This document shows, piece after piece, positions 52,101 to 61,033 of a stretch of DNA of 64,000 nt (its first letter is position 1; every line of letters starts with the position of its first letter). Below the pieces are notes generated by a model. That model made no database searches, was not told the origin of the DNA, and was given only the letters and a program-made list of their open reading frames with translations. Source of the DNA: Kribbella pratensis (GTDB taxonomy: Bacteria; Actinomycetota; Actinomycetes; Propionibacteriales; Kribbellaceae). The stretch covers positions 2,067,134-2,131,133 of the forward strand of contig NZ_SODU01000001.1 of assembly GCF_004366075.1 (NCBI RefSeq). The letters are read 5' to 3'. The translations under genes were made by a program, and so were the position numbers.

Positions 52101-53315
52101 ATGCCCCGCACCGTCACCCGGCCGCAGCCGACCAGCCGTGACGCGGCGCTGACCGCCACTGTGCTTGCCACGGTGGTGCTGATCACCGCGATCGCGCCAC
52201 TGGCCACCGACATGTACGTGCCGGCGTTCCCGCTGGTCGCGCGCGATCTCGGCACCGGCGCAACCGAGGTGCAGCTGACCCTGACCACGTTCTTCGTCGG
52301 TATGGCGTTGGGCCAGCTACTCGGCGGACCGTTCTCGGACCGCGTCGGCCGGCGTCGCCCGTTGCTCGTCTCGCTCCTGGTACTGATGGCTGCGTCGGTC
52401 CTGTGCGCGTTCAGCCCGACGATCGGCGTGCTGATGGTCGCCCGGCTGCTGCAGGGGTTCAGCGGCGGGTGGGCGATGGTCATCGCTCGGTCGATCGTCG
52501 TGGACCTGACTTCCGGAGCGCGGCTGGTCCGGGCGATGAACGTGGTCGCCGGCGTCGCGGGGATCGCGCCCATCGTCGGACCGTTGCTCGGGGCAGCCGT
52601 TCTGCAGTTCACCCACTGGCGCGTGTCGTTCTGGGTCGTCGCCACCCTCGCCGCGCTGATGGTGGTGGCGGTCGCGTTCGGCGTACCCGAGACGCTCCGG
52701 CGTGGATACCATTCCGGCCGGCCGGCCGGTCGCATCCTGCGCCACCGCGGCTTCCTCGGGTACCTGCTGGTGTTCGCGTTCTCGATGGGCACGATCTTCG
52801 CGTACGTCGCCACGTCGGCCTTCGTGCTGCAATCGATGAACGGCCTCTCCCCGGCCGCGTACTCGGTGGACTTCGCGTTCAACGCCGTCGGCCTGACCAT
52901 CGCGACACTGCTCTCCGCACGACTGGCCGATCGTGTCCCGACCCGGAAGATCGTGCTCCTCGGACTGGTCGTGACCGGTCTGGCGGGAGCTCTCCTGCTC
53001 GTCGGCGCGCTTTGGTTCGGCATGCCGCTCGGGGTGGCGCTCGTCGGCTTCTTCGTCCTGATGACCGCCCAGGGATTCGTCGGCCCGAACGCCGGGGCAC
53101 TGGCCTCAGCTCAGATTCCGGAGCATCCCGGTACCGGATCGGCACTGCTGGGTTTCCTGCAGTGGTGTACCGCCGGAGTGATCGCCCCACTCGCAGGCAT
53201 CGGCGGTGCGAGTACCGCCGTACCGATGGCATCCATCGTGGTTGCCCTCACCCTTGCGTCCTTGATCGCACTGATCACCAACCAGAAAGGTTCCCAGCCA
53301 TGCGTGGAGTCATGA
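52101..53315 (+). CDS. Bcr/CflA-type MFS exporter
   Basis: A 404-residue drug-exporter-type transporter with 12 predicted helices of the DHA1 Bcr/CflA group. Markers: LATDMYVPAFPLVARDLG in helix 1, GGPFSDRVGRRRPLLVS (motif A), and GVAGIAPIVGPLLGAAVLQ (motif C). I chose the ATG at 52101 (MPRTVTRPQP), although an in-frame TTG lies four codons earlier. The 3' end overlaps the alcohol dehydrogenase gene by 16 bases, so the two are one transcript. A divergent XRE regulator probably controls it. Confidence 0.9.
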   Translation: MPRTVTRPQPTSRDAALTATVLATVVLITAIAPLATDMYVPAFPLVARDLGTGATEVQLTLTTFFVGMALGQLLGGPFSDRVGRRRPLLVSLLVLMAASVLCAFSPTIGVLMVARLLQGFSGGWAMVIARSIVVDLTSGARLVRAMNVVAGVAGIAPIVGPLLGAAVLQFTHWRVSFWVVATLAALMVVAVAFGVPETLRRGYHSGRPAGRILRHRGFLGYLLVFAFSMGTIFAYVATSAFVLQSMNGLSPAAYSVDFAFNAVGLTIATLLSARLADRVPTRKIVLLGLVVTGLAGALLLVGALWFGMPLGVALVGFFVLMTAQGFVGPNAGALASAQIPEHPGTGSALLGFLQWCTAGVIAPLAGIGGASTAVPMASIVVALTLASLIALITNQKGSQPCVES

Positions 53316-54322
53316 TGTACGGTCCCGGCGATGTCCGCGTCGAGGACCGCCCCGACCCGATCATCCAGAAGCCGACCGACGCGATCATCCGGCTCAGCGC
53401 GACCTGCGTGTGCGGTTCCGACCTGTGGCCGTACCGCGGCCAGGACAAGCTCGCCGGGCCGACGCCGATGGGGCACGAGTACGTCGGTGTCGTCGAGGAG
53501 ATCGGCTCCGAGGTGACCACCGTGAAGCCCGGCGACTTCGTCATCGGCTCGTTCTTCGCCTCCGACAACACGTGCGAGATCTGCCGGGCCGGTTACCAGT
53601 CACGCTGCGTCCACGCCGAGCTGATGGGTGCCATCGGCACCCAATCGGAGCTGGCCCGGGTACCGCTCGCGGACGGCACTCTGGTCGCGACCGGCGGCCT
53701 GCCCGACGCTGACCTGGTTCCCTCCTTCCTGGCGGCGTCGGACGTGCTCGGGACCGGCTGGTTCGCCGCGGTCGCGGCCCAAGCGGGACCGGGTAAGACG
53801 GTGGCCGTTGTGGGCGACGGCGCGGTCGGGCTCCTCGGCGTACTCGCGGCGAAGCACCTCGGCGCCGAACGCATCATCGCGATGAGCCGTCACGAGTCCA
53901 GGCAGAGCCTCGCACTGGAGTACGGCGCGACAGACATCGTCATCGAACGCGGGGACGAGGGGGTCGCGCGCGTCAAGGAGCTCACCAACGGCTACGGCGC
54001 CCACAGCGTTGTCGAGGCCGTCGGCAGCCAGGAGTCGATGCTCCAGGCCATCCGCTCCACCCGCCCCGGCGGTCACGTCGGTTACGTTGGTGTTGCCCAC
54101 GACGTGGCGCTGCCCGGCGACGAGCTGTTCTTCTCCGGCGTGCACCTGCACGGCGGACCCGCGCCCGTCCGCCAGTACCTGCCCACGCTGATCGACCTGA
54201 TCTCCCGGCGCGAGATCGACCCGGGCAAGGTCTTCGACCTCACCCTCCCCTTGTCCGATGCCGCCAAGGCCTACGAGGCGATGGACGGTCGTCAGGCGAT
54301 CAAGGCGCTCCTGCAGCCGTGA
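53300..54322 (+). CDS. Zinc-dependent alcohol dehydrogenase (MDR family)
   Basis: A 340-residue medium-chain dehydrogenase. Catalytic zinc ligands are Cys38 (TCVCGSDLW) and the His59-Glu60 pair (PMGHEYVGVVEEIG); the NAD(P)-binding fold has VAVVGDGAVGLLGVLAAKHL. The structural zinc loop is altered: D89-x2-C92-x2-C95-x7-C103, with Asp where the first Cys is expected. Substrate unknown; an aldehyde or alcohol dissimilation role is likely. ATG at 53300 with AAAGG upstream, overlapping the MFS gene by 16 bases. An Asp at the first zinc position is unusual but can still bind metal. Confidence 0.9.
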   Translation: MRGVMMYGPGDVRVEDRPDPIIQKPTDAIIRLSATCVCGSDLWPYRGQDKLAGPTPMGHEYVGVVEEIGSEVTTVKPGDFVIGSFFASDNTCEICRAGYQSRCVHAELMGAIGTQSELARVPLADGTLVATGGLPDADLVPSFLAASDVLGTGWFAAVAAQAGPGKTVAVVGDGAVGLLGVLAAKHLGAERIIAMSRHESRQSLALEYGATDIVIERGDEGVARVKELTNGYGAHSVVEAVGSQESMLQAIRSTRPGGHVGYVGVAHDVALPGDELFFSGVHLHGGPAPVRQYLPTLIDLISRREIDPGKVFDLTLPLSDAAKAYEAMDGRQAIKALLQP

Positions 54323-54389
54323 CCAGGCGCGAGCCCGGCGGGGAATTGCGTCGCGGCCGTCGAAAAGGGAGTTGAATTTTGTCGGAGTG

Positions 54390-54425
54390 TTGACGGAATA
54401 ATTCCGGGTTCCTAGCGTCACCATC
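54390..54425 (+). promoter_or_regulatory. ROK gene promoter with palindromic operator
   Basis: TTGACG (54390-54395), exactly 17 bases, TAGCGT (54413-54418), then seven bases to the GTG at 54426, so the transcript should be leaderless. The spacer contains the perfect palindrome GGAATAATTCC (54395-54405), a good candidate for autoregulation by the ROK protein. This is the best -35/-10 pair in the window. Confidence 0.8.
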
Positions 54426-55697
54426 GTGCAGACCTATCCAGGAGTGCAGGCGCTGGTGCGGAGGACCCACGAAGAGCGGGTCCTCCAGGTGCTGCGGGAG
54501 CAGGGCGCGCTCAGCCGGAACCAGATCGCCCGTGCCGTCGGCCTGTCCCGAACCACCCTGTCCGAGATCACCGGGAGCCTGCTGCAGCGGGGCGCCATCG
54601 TGGTGACCGACACCGACGCGGCGCACCGTGAGGGCAGCGGCCGGCCCGCCGAGCGGCTGGCCCTGGATCCGGCCTCCGGACAGTTCATGGGCGTCGATTT
54701 CGGGCATCGCCGCGTGCACGTCGTCGTGGCCGACGCCTCGCACGAGATCGTGGCCTCGGGCTCCGACCGGTACGAGGACCATGTCGACTGGCCGACCCGG
54801 CTCGACGTCGCGTTCCGCCTGGTGGAGCGGCTCAGCGACGAGTACGGCGTCCACTACGGCGCCCTGCAGGGTGTGGGGATCGGCATCCCGGGGCCGTACT
54901 CGGGCAAGCCGGGCGTGCGCGACTACCCGTCCCACCGGGCGGCTGCCGACGGCTTCCACGAGGCCTCGGTCGACGAAGCGTTCTGCGAGCGGTTCGGCGC
55001 ACCGGTGATCGTCGACAACAACACCCGGCTAGCAGCGCTAGCGGAAGCGATCTTCGGTGCGAAGGCAATCGAGCACCTCCTCTACGTGCGCCTGTCCGAC
55101 GGAGTCGGCGGCGGGCTCGTGGTCGGCGGTCGGCTCGTGTCCGGTTCCGCCGGGCTGGCCGGCGAACTGGGCCACGTAACGGTGCGGGCCGACGGCGACC
55201 TCTGTCGCTGCGGCAAGAACGGCTGCCTCGAGACCATCGCCTCGGTCCCAGCGATCCTGGCCGCCTGCCGGGCAGCCGGGCTCCCGGTAGAGAGCCTGGA
55301 CGACCTCGCGGCCGCGGTCGCCCGTTCGCACCCGGTGGCCGACCGGGTACTGCGCGACGCTGCCGCCGCGGTCGGCCGCGTGCTCGCCGCCGTCGCGATG
55401 GCGCTGAACCCCGCCGAGATCGTGATCGGCGGCGAGATCACCCGGCTCGCGCCCGTGATCGTCCAGCAGGCCGCCGCGACCGTCGCCTACGAGCTCTTCC
55501 CGGGCGCCGCCTCCCCCGGCGTACGGGCGGCGCACCTCGCCGACGACGACGGCGCACTCGGCGCCCTCGCCGCGGTGTTCCACAGCTCGCCGCTCCTGGC
55601 GGGCTACCCAGAGACACCGGCGCCGTCCGGCGCCGGTTCGCGGACGGCGATCCGCCCGCGGCAGACCCGAGGAGTGGCCGATGGCCGTCATCAGTGA
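54426..55697 (+). CDS. ROK family transcriptional regulator
   Basis: A 423-residue repressor. The N-terminal helix-turn-helix is [20 protein letters not shown], followed by a ROK sugar-kinase-like domain: [56 protein letters not shown], and the zinc motif GHVTV...[10 protein letters not shown]. In ROK repressors the zinc stabilises DNA binding. The ligand is probably a sugar or sulfated sugar. GTG at 54426, leaderless. It is the first gene of an operon with an ABC importer and a sulfatase; the permease gene starts inside its 3' end, 17 bases before the stop. Confidence 0.92.
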   Translation: MQTYPGVQALVRRTHEERVLQVLREQGALSRNQIARAVGLSRTTLSEITGSLLQRGAIVVTDTDAAHREGSGRPAERLALDPASGQFMGVDFGHRRVHVVVADASHEIVASGSDRYEDHVDWPTRLDVAFRLVERLSDEYGVHYGALQGVGIGIPGPYSGKPGVRDYPSHRAAADGFHEASVDEAFCERFGAPVIVDNNTRLAALAEAIFGAKAIEHLLYVRLSDGVGGGLVVGGRLVSGSAGLAGELGHVTVRADGDLCRCGKNGCLETIASVPAILAACRAAGLPVESLDDLAAAVARSHPVADRVLRDAAAAVGRVLAAVAMALNPAEIVIGGEITRLAPVIVQQAAATVAYELFPGAASPGVRAAHLADDDGALGALAAVFHSSPLLAGYPETPAPSGAGSRTAIRPRQTRGVADGRHQ

Positions 55698-56499
55698 CCA
55701 GACCGCCCGCGGCGCCAAGCCGCGCGACCGCGCCGGAGGACGAACGCGCGCCCGGGCCGGTGGTCTTCCCCTGCTCCTGAACGCGGTCTCGATCGGCCTC
55801 GGTATCGCGGTGTGGTGGGCGCTGGCTCTCGCCGGACTCAAACTGCCCACGCCTCCCGAGGTCGTCGCCCAGGCGATCACCCTGATCGGCAACGGCACGC
55901 TGGGCAAGGACGTCCTGGCCAGCCTGACGCGGGTCCTGATCGGCTTCGCACTCGGCACCGCCGCCGCCGTTCCCGTCGGGTTCCTGATGGGCTGGTACGC
56001 CGTGATCCGCGGACTGGTCGAGCCGTGGATCCAGTTCTTCCGCACCGTTCCGCCGCTGGCGATCATCCCGCTGGCCATCGTGCTGATGGGGATCGGCGAG
56101 GCGCCGAAGATCTTCGTCATCTTCCTGGCCGCGTTCCTGGCCTGCGTGATCTCGACGTTCCAGGGCGTGGTCAACGTCGACCGCACGCTGATCAACGCCG
56201 CCCGGGTGCTCGGCGCCAAGGACGCCGGCATCTTCGCCCGGGTGGTGGTGCCCGCGTCGACGCCGTTCATCCTCGTCGGCATGCGGGTGGGGCTGGGCTC
56301 GGCCTGGGCCACCCTGGTCGCCGCCGAGCTGATCGCCGCCCAGCAGGGCCTCGGCTTCCGGATGCAGAACGCGCAGCTCTACTACGACCTGCCGACGATC
56401 TTCGTCGGGCTGATCTCGATCGGGATCCTCGGCCTGCTGATGGACCGCGTCCTGCTGATGGCCGAACGCAAACTCACCGGATGGCAGGAGCGCCGATGA
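55681..56499 (+). CDS. ABC importer permease (SsuC/TauC-like)
   Basis: A 272-residue permease of the sulfonate/nitrate/taurine family. The EAA-type loop reads [20 protein letters not shown] followed by [20 protein letters not shown], the standard contact with the ATPase. About six helices, beginning [23 protein letters not shown] at 55681 with GAGGAG upstream, overlapping the ROK gene. With the following ATPase and lipoprotein it forms an importer, plausibly for a sulfonate or sulfate ester given the sulfatase in the same operon. Confidence 0.92.
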   Translation: MAVISDQTARGAKPRDRAGGRTRARAGGLPLLLNAVSIGLGIAVWWALALAGLKLPTPPEVVAQAITLIGNGTLGKDVLASLTRVLIGFALGTAAAVPVGFLMGWYAVIRGLVEPWIQFFRTVPPLAIIPLAIVLMGIGEAPKIFVIFLAAFLACVISTFQGVVNVDRTLINAARVLGAKDAGIFARVVVPASTPFILVGMRVGLGSAWATLVAAELIAAQQGLGFRMQNAQLYYDLPTIFVGLISIGILGLLMDRVLLMAERKLTGWQERR

Positions 56500-57308
56500 A
56501 GATCTCTGTCCAGTCCGTCACCAAGACGTTTGCCTTGGGCAAGGACATGTTCACCGCACTCGACGAGGTGTCTCTGGACATCGCCGACAACGAATTCATC
56601 ACCGTCGTGGGGCCGTCGGGGTGTGGGAAGAGCACGTTGCTGAACATCCTCGCGGGCCTGGAGGAACCGACCTCGGGGCGCGCGCTCGTGGACGGCGTAC
56701 CGGTGTCAGGTCCCGGGCCCGAGCGTGGCGTGATCTTCCAGCAGTACGCGCTCTTCCCGTGGCTCACCGTGCGCAAGAACGTCGAGTTCGGCCTCAAGAC
56801 CGCAGGCGCAGGCAAGGCCGAGCGACGCGAACGGGCCCAGCACTTCATCGACCTGGTCGGGCTCGGCGAATTCGCCGACGCGCTGCCCAAGATGCTGTCC
56901 GGCGGTATGCGGCAGCGGTGCGCGATCGCCCGCGCGTACGCCGTGAACCCGTCGATCCTGCTGATGGACGAGCCGTTCGGGGCCCTGGACGCCCTGACCC
57001 GGGTCAAGCTGCAGGAGCAGCTCCTCGATACCTGGAGCCAGGAGCAGCGCACGGTCATGTTCATCACCCACGACGTCGACGAGGCGGTCTTCCTGGCGAA
57101 CCGCGTCATCGTGATGGCCGCCCGGCCCGGGCGGATCTACGACGTGATCGACGTCGACCTGCCGTACCCCCGGTCGGAGGACTTCCGCCTCAGCCCCGAG
57201 TTCGCCGTACTGCGCAACCGGGTCTGGCACTCCGTGTACCACCAGGACGGCCGCAGCTCGGCCGATTCCGGAACCTCTCTGCCGTCACCCGCGACGGCTC
57301 GATCCTAA
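56496..57308 (+). CDS. ABC importer ATPase (SsuB/TauB-like)
   Basis: A 270-residue ATPase with Walker [10 protein letters not shown]-loop [18 protein letters not shown], signature [16 protein letters not shown], Walker [17 protein letters not shown] and H-loop [16 protein letters not shown]. These match the nitrate/sulfonate/taurine importer group. ATG at 56496 overlaps the permease stop by four bases (ATGA). The gene is followed after nine bases by the binding lipoprotein. The C-terminus is short and Ser-rich. Confidence 0.95.
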   Translation: MKISVQSVTKTFALGKDMFTALDEVSLDIADNEFITVVGPSGCGKSTLLNILAGLEEPTSGRALVDGVPVSGPGPERGVIFQQYALFPWLTVRKNVEFGLKTAGAGKAERRERAQHFIDLVGLGEFADALPKMLSGGMRQRCAIARAYAVNPSILLMDEPFGALDALTRVKLQEQLLDTWSQEQRTVMFITHDVDEAVFLANRVIVMAARPGRIYDVIDVDLPYPRSEDFRLSPEFAVLRNRVWHSVYHQDGRSSADSGTSLPSPATARS

Positions 57309-57317
57309 GGACGTCTC

Positions 57318-58322
57318 ATGTCACTCTCACGCAAACTGACGGCCCTGGCCGCCGGCGCCGCCGCCCTGGCGCTCGCCCTGTCCGGCTGCGGAGGCGGCTC
57401 GGACGACAGCGCGAGCGGCGACCTCCAGCAGGTGGAGTTCGGCTACATCGCCGACTACAACGGCACCAGCCTGCTCGCGATCGCGAAGGATCAGAAGCTC
57501 TGGGAGAAGCACGGCCTCAAGGCCGACACCAAGGTGTTCACGAACGGCCCGCTGCAGATCCAGGCCCTCGGCACCGGCGACCTCGACTTCGGCTACATCG
57601 GCCCGGGTGCGTTCTGGCTGCCGGCGTCCGGGCAGGCGAAGATCGTCGCGATCAACACCCTCGGCAACGCCGACCGGGTGATCGCGCGCTCCGGCACCAC
57701 CTCGATCGGCCAGCTCCGCGGCAAGACCGTCGGCGTACCGGAAGGCACGTCCGGTGACATGATCCTCACCCTCGCGCTGCAGAAGGCCGGGATGACGAAG
57801 AAGGACGTCAAGGTCGTCAACATGGACGCCTCGACGATCGTGTCGGCGTTCGCGTCCAAGAAGATCGACGCCGCCGGCTTCTGGTACCCCGCCATCGGAA
57901 CCATCAAGAAGCAGGTCCCGGACCTGACGGAGCTCGCCAAGAACTCCGACTTCGAGTCCCAGGTCTCGTTCCCGACCGCGTTCGTGGCCGGCAACGACGT
58001 GGTGTCCGGCCAGAAGGACAAGACCGAGAAGACGATCGCCGTACTGCGGGACGCGATGGCCTACCGCTCCGCCAACATGGACAAGTCGATCGAGCTGACC
58101 GCGAAGATGCTCAGCGTGCCGGTCGACCAGGTCAAGGCCGACGCGGGCAACGTCAAGGTGCTGTCGGTCGACGAACTGGACGCGAAGACCAAGGACGGCA
58201 CGATCGGCAAGTGGCTGAACGGGATGGCCGACTACTTCGTCCAGGCCGGCAAGCTGAAGTCGAAGGCCGATCCGAAGACCTACTACACCGGCGACCTGTT
58301 CACCGCGGCGGCGGCCAAGTGA
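57318..58322 (+). CDS. ABC importer binding lipoprotein (SsuA/NMT1-like)
   Basis: A 334-residue lipoprotein. The lipobox LALALSG-Cys24 is followed by a Gly/Ser linker and an NMT1/SsuA-type periplasmic binding domain (VEFGYIADYNGTSLLAIAKD, KVFTNGPLQIQALGTGDLDF, GYIGPGAFWLPASGQAKIVA). Captures a sulfonate-like or similar compound for the adjacent permease and ATPase. ATG at 57318 with AAGGA upstream. Its stop overlaps the sulfatase start by four bases (GTGA), so the substrate chain importer-to-sulfatase is encoded in one coupled unit. Confidence 0.93.
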   Translation: MSLSRKLTALAAGAAALALALSGCGGGSDDSASGDLQQVEFGYIADYNGTSLLAIAKDQKLWEKHGLKADTKVFTNGPLQIQALGTGDLDFGYIGPGAFWLPASGQAKIVAINTLGNADRVIARSGTTSIGQLRGKTVGVPEGTSGDMILTLALQKAGMTKKDVKVVNMDASTIVSAFASKKIDAAGFWYPAIGTIKKQVPDLTELAKNSDFESQVSFPTAFVAGNDVVSGQKDKTEKTIAVLRDAMAYRSANMDKSIELTAKMLSVPVDQVKADAGNVKVLSVDELDAKTKDGTIGKWLNGMADYFVQAGKLKSKADPKTYYTGDLFTAAAAK

Positions 58323-59815
58323 CCGAGCCGAAGAACATCCTGTTCCTGATGACCGACCAGCACCGGGCCGACACGCTCGGTGCCTACGGCAACCAGTTGG
58401 GGACCACCCCGAACCTCGACGAGCTGGCCCGCACCGGGACCCGGTTCGACCGCTGGTACACGCCGACGGCGATCTGTACGCCGGCTCGCGCCAGCCTGCT
58501 CACCGGACAGGCGCCGTTCCGCCACAAGCTGCTGGCGAACTACGAGCGGAACGTCGGGTACCTCGAGGACCTGGGCGAAGGAACGTTCGCGTTCTCCCAG
58601 GCGCTGCGCGACAAGGGGTACAACTGCGGACTGATCGGCAAATGGCATGTCGGTACCAAGAAGTCGGCCGGTGACTTCGGGTTCGACGGCCCCGATCTGC
58701 CCGGCTGGCACAACCCGGTGGATCACCCCGACTACCTGGCGTACCTCGAGGAGCGCGACCTACCGCCGTACGAGATCTCGGACCGGATCCGCGGCACGTT
58801 GCCCAACGGTGGGCCCGGCAACCTGCTTGCCGCCCGGCTGCACCAGCCGGCGGAGGCGACGTTCGAGCACTACCTCGCCACCCGTGCGATCGAGATGCTC
58901 GAGCGGTACGCCGCGGACGTCCGTGAACGGGAGCAGCCGTTCTTCCTGGCCCTGCACTTCTTCGGGCCGCACCTGCCGTACATCCTCCCGGACGAGTACT
59001 TCGACCTGATCGATCCCGCGGATGTCGAGCTGCCGCGATCGGTGGCGGAGACGTTCCAGGGCAAGCCGATGGTGCAGAAGAACTACAGCGCGCACTGGAC
59101 GTTCGACACCATGCCGATCGAGACCACACGTAAGCTGATCGCGATCTATCAGGGGTACGTCGCGCTGATCGACTTCCAGCTCGGCCGGGTCCTGGACGCG
59201 ATGCGCCGGCTCGGGCTCGCCGGCGACACCTCGGTCTTCTTCACCTGCGACCACGGGGAGTTCACCGGCTCGCACCGGCTGCACGACAAGGGGCCGGCGA
59301 TGTACGAGGACATCTACCGCACGCCCGGCCTGATCCGCGTGCCGGGGCAGCCGGAGGGCGTCGTACGGAACGAGTTCGTCAGCCTGCTCGACTGCACCGC
59401 CACGATCCTCGAACTGGCCGGAGCCGACCCGACGGCGGCCGTCGACTCGCGGAGTCTGCTGCCGCTGGTGAACGACGAGCAGGTCGAGTGGGACGCCGAC
59501 ATCGTGTGCGAGTTCCACGGGCACCACTTCCCTTACCCGCAACGGATGCTGCGCACGGACCGGTACAAGCTCGTGGTGAATCCGGACTCGGTGAACGAGC
59601 TCTACGACCTGGAACTCGATCCGGACGAACTACTCAACGTGTACCAGCACCCGGAGCAGGCCGGCATACGGTCGCAGATGATGCGGCGGCTGTACACGGT
59701 GCTCCGGGAGCGCGGCGACAACTTCTACCACTGGATGACGTCCATGTACGACGTGGGAGACGTCGCCTACGACCCCACCATGAGCGGCCTCGACGAAACG
59801 ACGTACCAGAAGTAG
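58319..59815 (+). CDS. Sulfatase
   Basis: A 498-residue type I sulfatase. The modification and active site is Cys53-Thr-Pro-Ala-Arg (CTPARASLLTG), in which Cys is converted to formylglycine; metal ligands include Asp13 (LFLMTDQHRADTLG) and the Asp-His pair in FFTCDHGEFTGSH. No signal peptide, so it should act in the cytosol on an imported sulfate ester. GTG at 58319. Expressed from the ROK operon as its last gene. No formylglycine-generating enzyme gene lies in the window, so maturation must come from elsewhere. Confidence 0.93.
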   Translation: MTEPKNILFLMTDQHRADTLGAYGNQLGTTPNLDELARTGTRFDRWYTPTAICTPARASLLTGQAPFRHKLLANYERNVGYLEDLGEGTFAFSQALRDKGYNCGLIGKWHVGTKKSAGDFGFDGPDLPGWHNPVDHPDYLAYLEERDLPPYEISDRIRGTLPNGGPGNLLAARLHQPAEATFEHYLATRAIEMLERYAADVREREQPFFLALHFFGPHLPYILPDEYFDLIDPADVELPRSVAETFQGKPMVQKNYSAHWTFDTMPIETTRKLIAIYQGYVALIDFQLGRVLDAMRRLGLAGDTSVFFTCDHGEFTGSHRLHDKGPAMYEDIYRTPGLIRVPGQPEGVVRNEFVSLLDCTATILELAGADPTAAVDSRSLLPLVNDEQVEWDADIVCEFHGHHFPYPQRMLRTDRYKLVVNPDSVNELYDLELDPDELLNVYQHPEQAGIRSQMMRRLYTVLRERGDNFYHWMTSMYDVGDVAYDPTMSGLDETTYQK

Positions 59816-59818
59816 TTG

Positions 59819-59847
59819 CCGTGGGCCCTCAGCTCGAGGGCCCACGG
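59819..59847. terminator. Bidirectional hairpin terminator
   Basis: CCGTGGGCCCT (59819-59829) and AGGGCCCACGG (59837-59847) pair perfectly around a seven-base loop. It lies between the sulfatase stop (59815) and the end of the convergent hydrolase gene (59853). T-rich sequence follows on the plus side. Confidence 0.8.
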
Positions 59848-59852
59848 TCTCT

Positions 59853-61022
59853 TCACTGCAGAGCGCGGAAGTCGTCGATCCAGGAATAGCCAGGCGTCGA
59901 CATCGCGTCGTCGCGCGACCGCACCGTCAGCGGTGCGAACACACTGTTCAACAGCCACGGTGCCTTGGTGGCGCTCCAGCCGGCCGTCATCGACGGGATC
60001 TGCCGGAAGCCGTACGTCGCGACGGCCAGTCGGCCCGTGGCGCGGAAGCGGTCCAGCTCGTCCCGCAGGAAGTGCTTCTTGGACTCGAACCATGGGCTCT
60101 CGGACAGCAGGTCGTTCCATTTGCGTGCGGGGAACGGATGCTTGATGGCGTCTCCGATGACTTCCCACACCTGACGGTCCGGCGAATAGCCGTATCGCTG
60201 GGCGAAGGCCACCGGGATGCGGTCGGTGAGGTGCTGCTGCCAGTACCAGACGAGGGAGAACTCGGTGACGAGGAACGTCTGGCTCGGCCGGAGCCTGGGC
60301 AACGTGTAGTCGAGGAAGGCCTGGATCGCGGCCTCGTCGGCGACGTGTGGATGCAGGTCGACGCCCTCGAGCTCGGGCGTCTCGCGGACGAAGCGCAGAT
60401 AGCGCTCGACGGCGGGTGTGCGGTTCTGCGGCAGATCCAGCCGGTTCAGGGCGCCCATGAACAGATGGGTGGTGCTTCCAGCCGGCCGGGCGTTGACGAC
60501 ATGGCGGGCCACGGCTTCGTAGAACTCGTTGAGACGCTCGTCGCGCTCAGCCGGCAGGCTCTCGATGAACGGCTCGTTGCCGATCGTGACGATGTCGACC
60601 GTCCCGAACACCAGAGGCAGCACCCGGTCCAGTCGCGCGAGTTCGGCGGCCATCTCCGGGCTGCCCGGTCGCGGGAACGACATCGAGGTCTTCGGGAACT
60701 TCAGGCTGAGCAGGGTCTTGTAGCCGCGGCTGTGGGCGTCGCGCATGACCCGCAGAGTCTCGCTCTGCTCAGGCGGTACGGCGTCGGCCTCGGGCAGCGT
60801 GTAGAAGCCGCGGACCCAGCTCGCGCGGGCCGTCCGCAGCTCGAGATAGTTCAACTGGTCCAGGTTCTCGTTGTAGTTGGCCCCTAGGGCGCCGAGCGCC
60901 GGAAGCGGTTCGGTTGAGGCGTCGGGTGCCGGCGCGGCGGCTCCGGTGATGGAGCCGCCGCTCACCAGGGCCAGCGCACCGACGACGGCGATAACTCGGG
61001 TGAGGATTCGCGTTGGTGGCAT
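59853..61022 (-). CDS. Secreted clan GH-A-like glycoside hydrolase
   Basis: A 389-residue exported protein with a signal peptide (ILTRVIAVVGALALVSGGSI, cleavage near GAAA). The catalytic pair typical of clan GH-A TIM barrels is visible: the acid/base in VDIVTIGNEPFIE (Asn-Glu after strand 4) and the nucleophile in TFLVTEFSLVWYW (strand 7). This suggests a retaining beta-glycosidase of the GH5/GH39/GH53 type, family not determined. ATG at 61022 with GAGGAG upstream. It follows the GH43-like gene by 11 bases and is probably co-expressed to break down a plant polysaccharide. Confidence 0.8.
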   Translation of the reverse strand: MPPTRILTRVIAVVGALALVSGGSITGAAAPAPDASTEPLPALGALGANYNENLDQLNYLELRTARASWVRGFYTLPEADAVPPEQSETLRVMRDAHSRGYKTLLSLKFPKTSMSFPRPGSPEMAAELARLDRVLPLVFGTVDIVTIGNEPFIESLPAERDERLNEFYEAVARHVVNARPAGSTTHLFMGALNRLDLPQNRTPAVERYLRFVRETPELEGVDLHPHVADEAAIQAFLDYTLPRLRPSQTFLVTEFSLVWYWQQHLTDRIPVAFAQRYGYSPDRQVWEVIGDAIKHPFPARKWNDLLSESPWFESKKHFLRDELDRFRATGRLAVATYGFRQIPSMTAGWSATKAPWLLNSVFAPLTVRSRDDAMSTPGYSWIDDFRALQ

Positions 61023-61033
61023 GGTCTGGCTCC

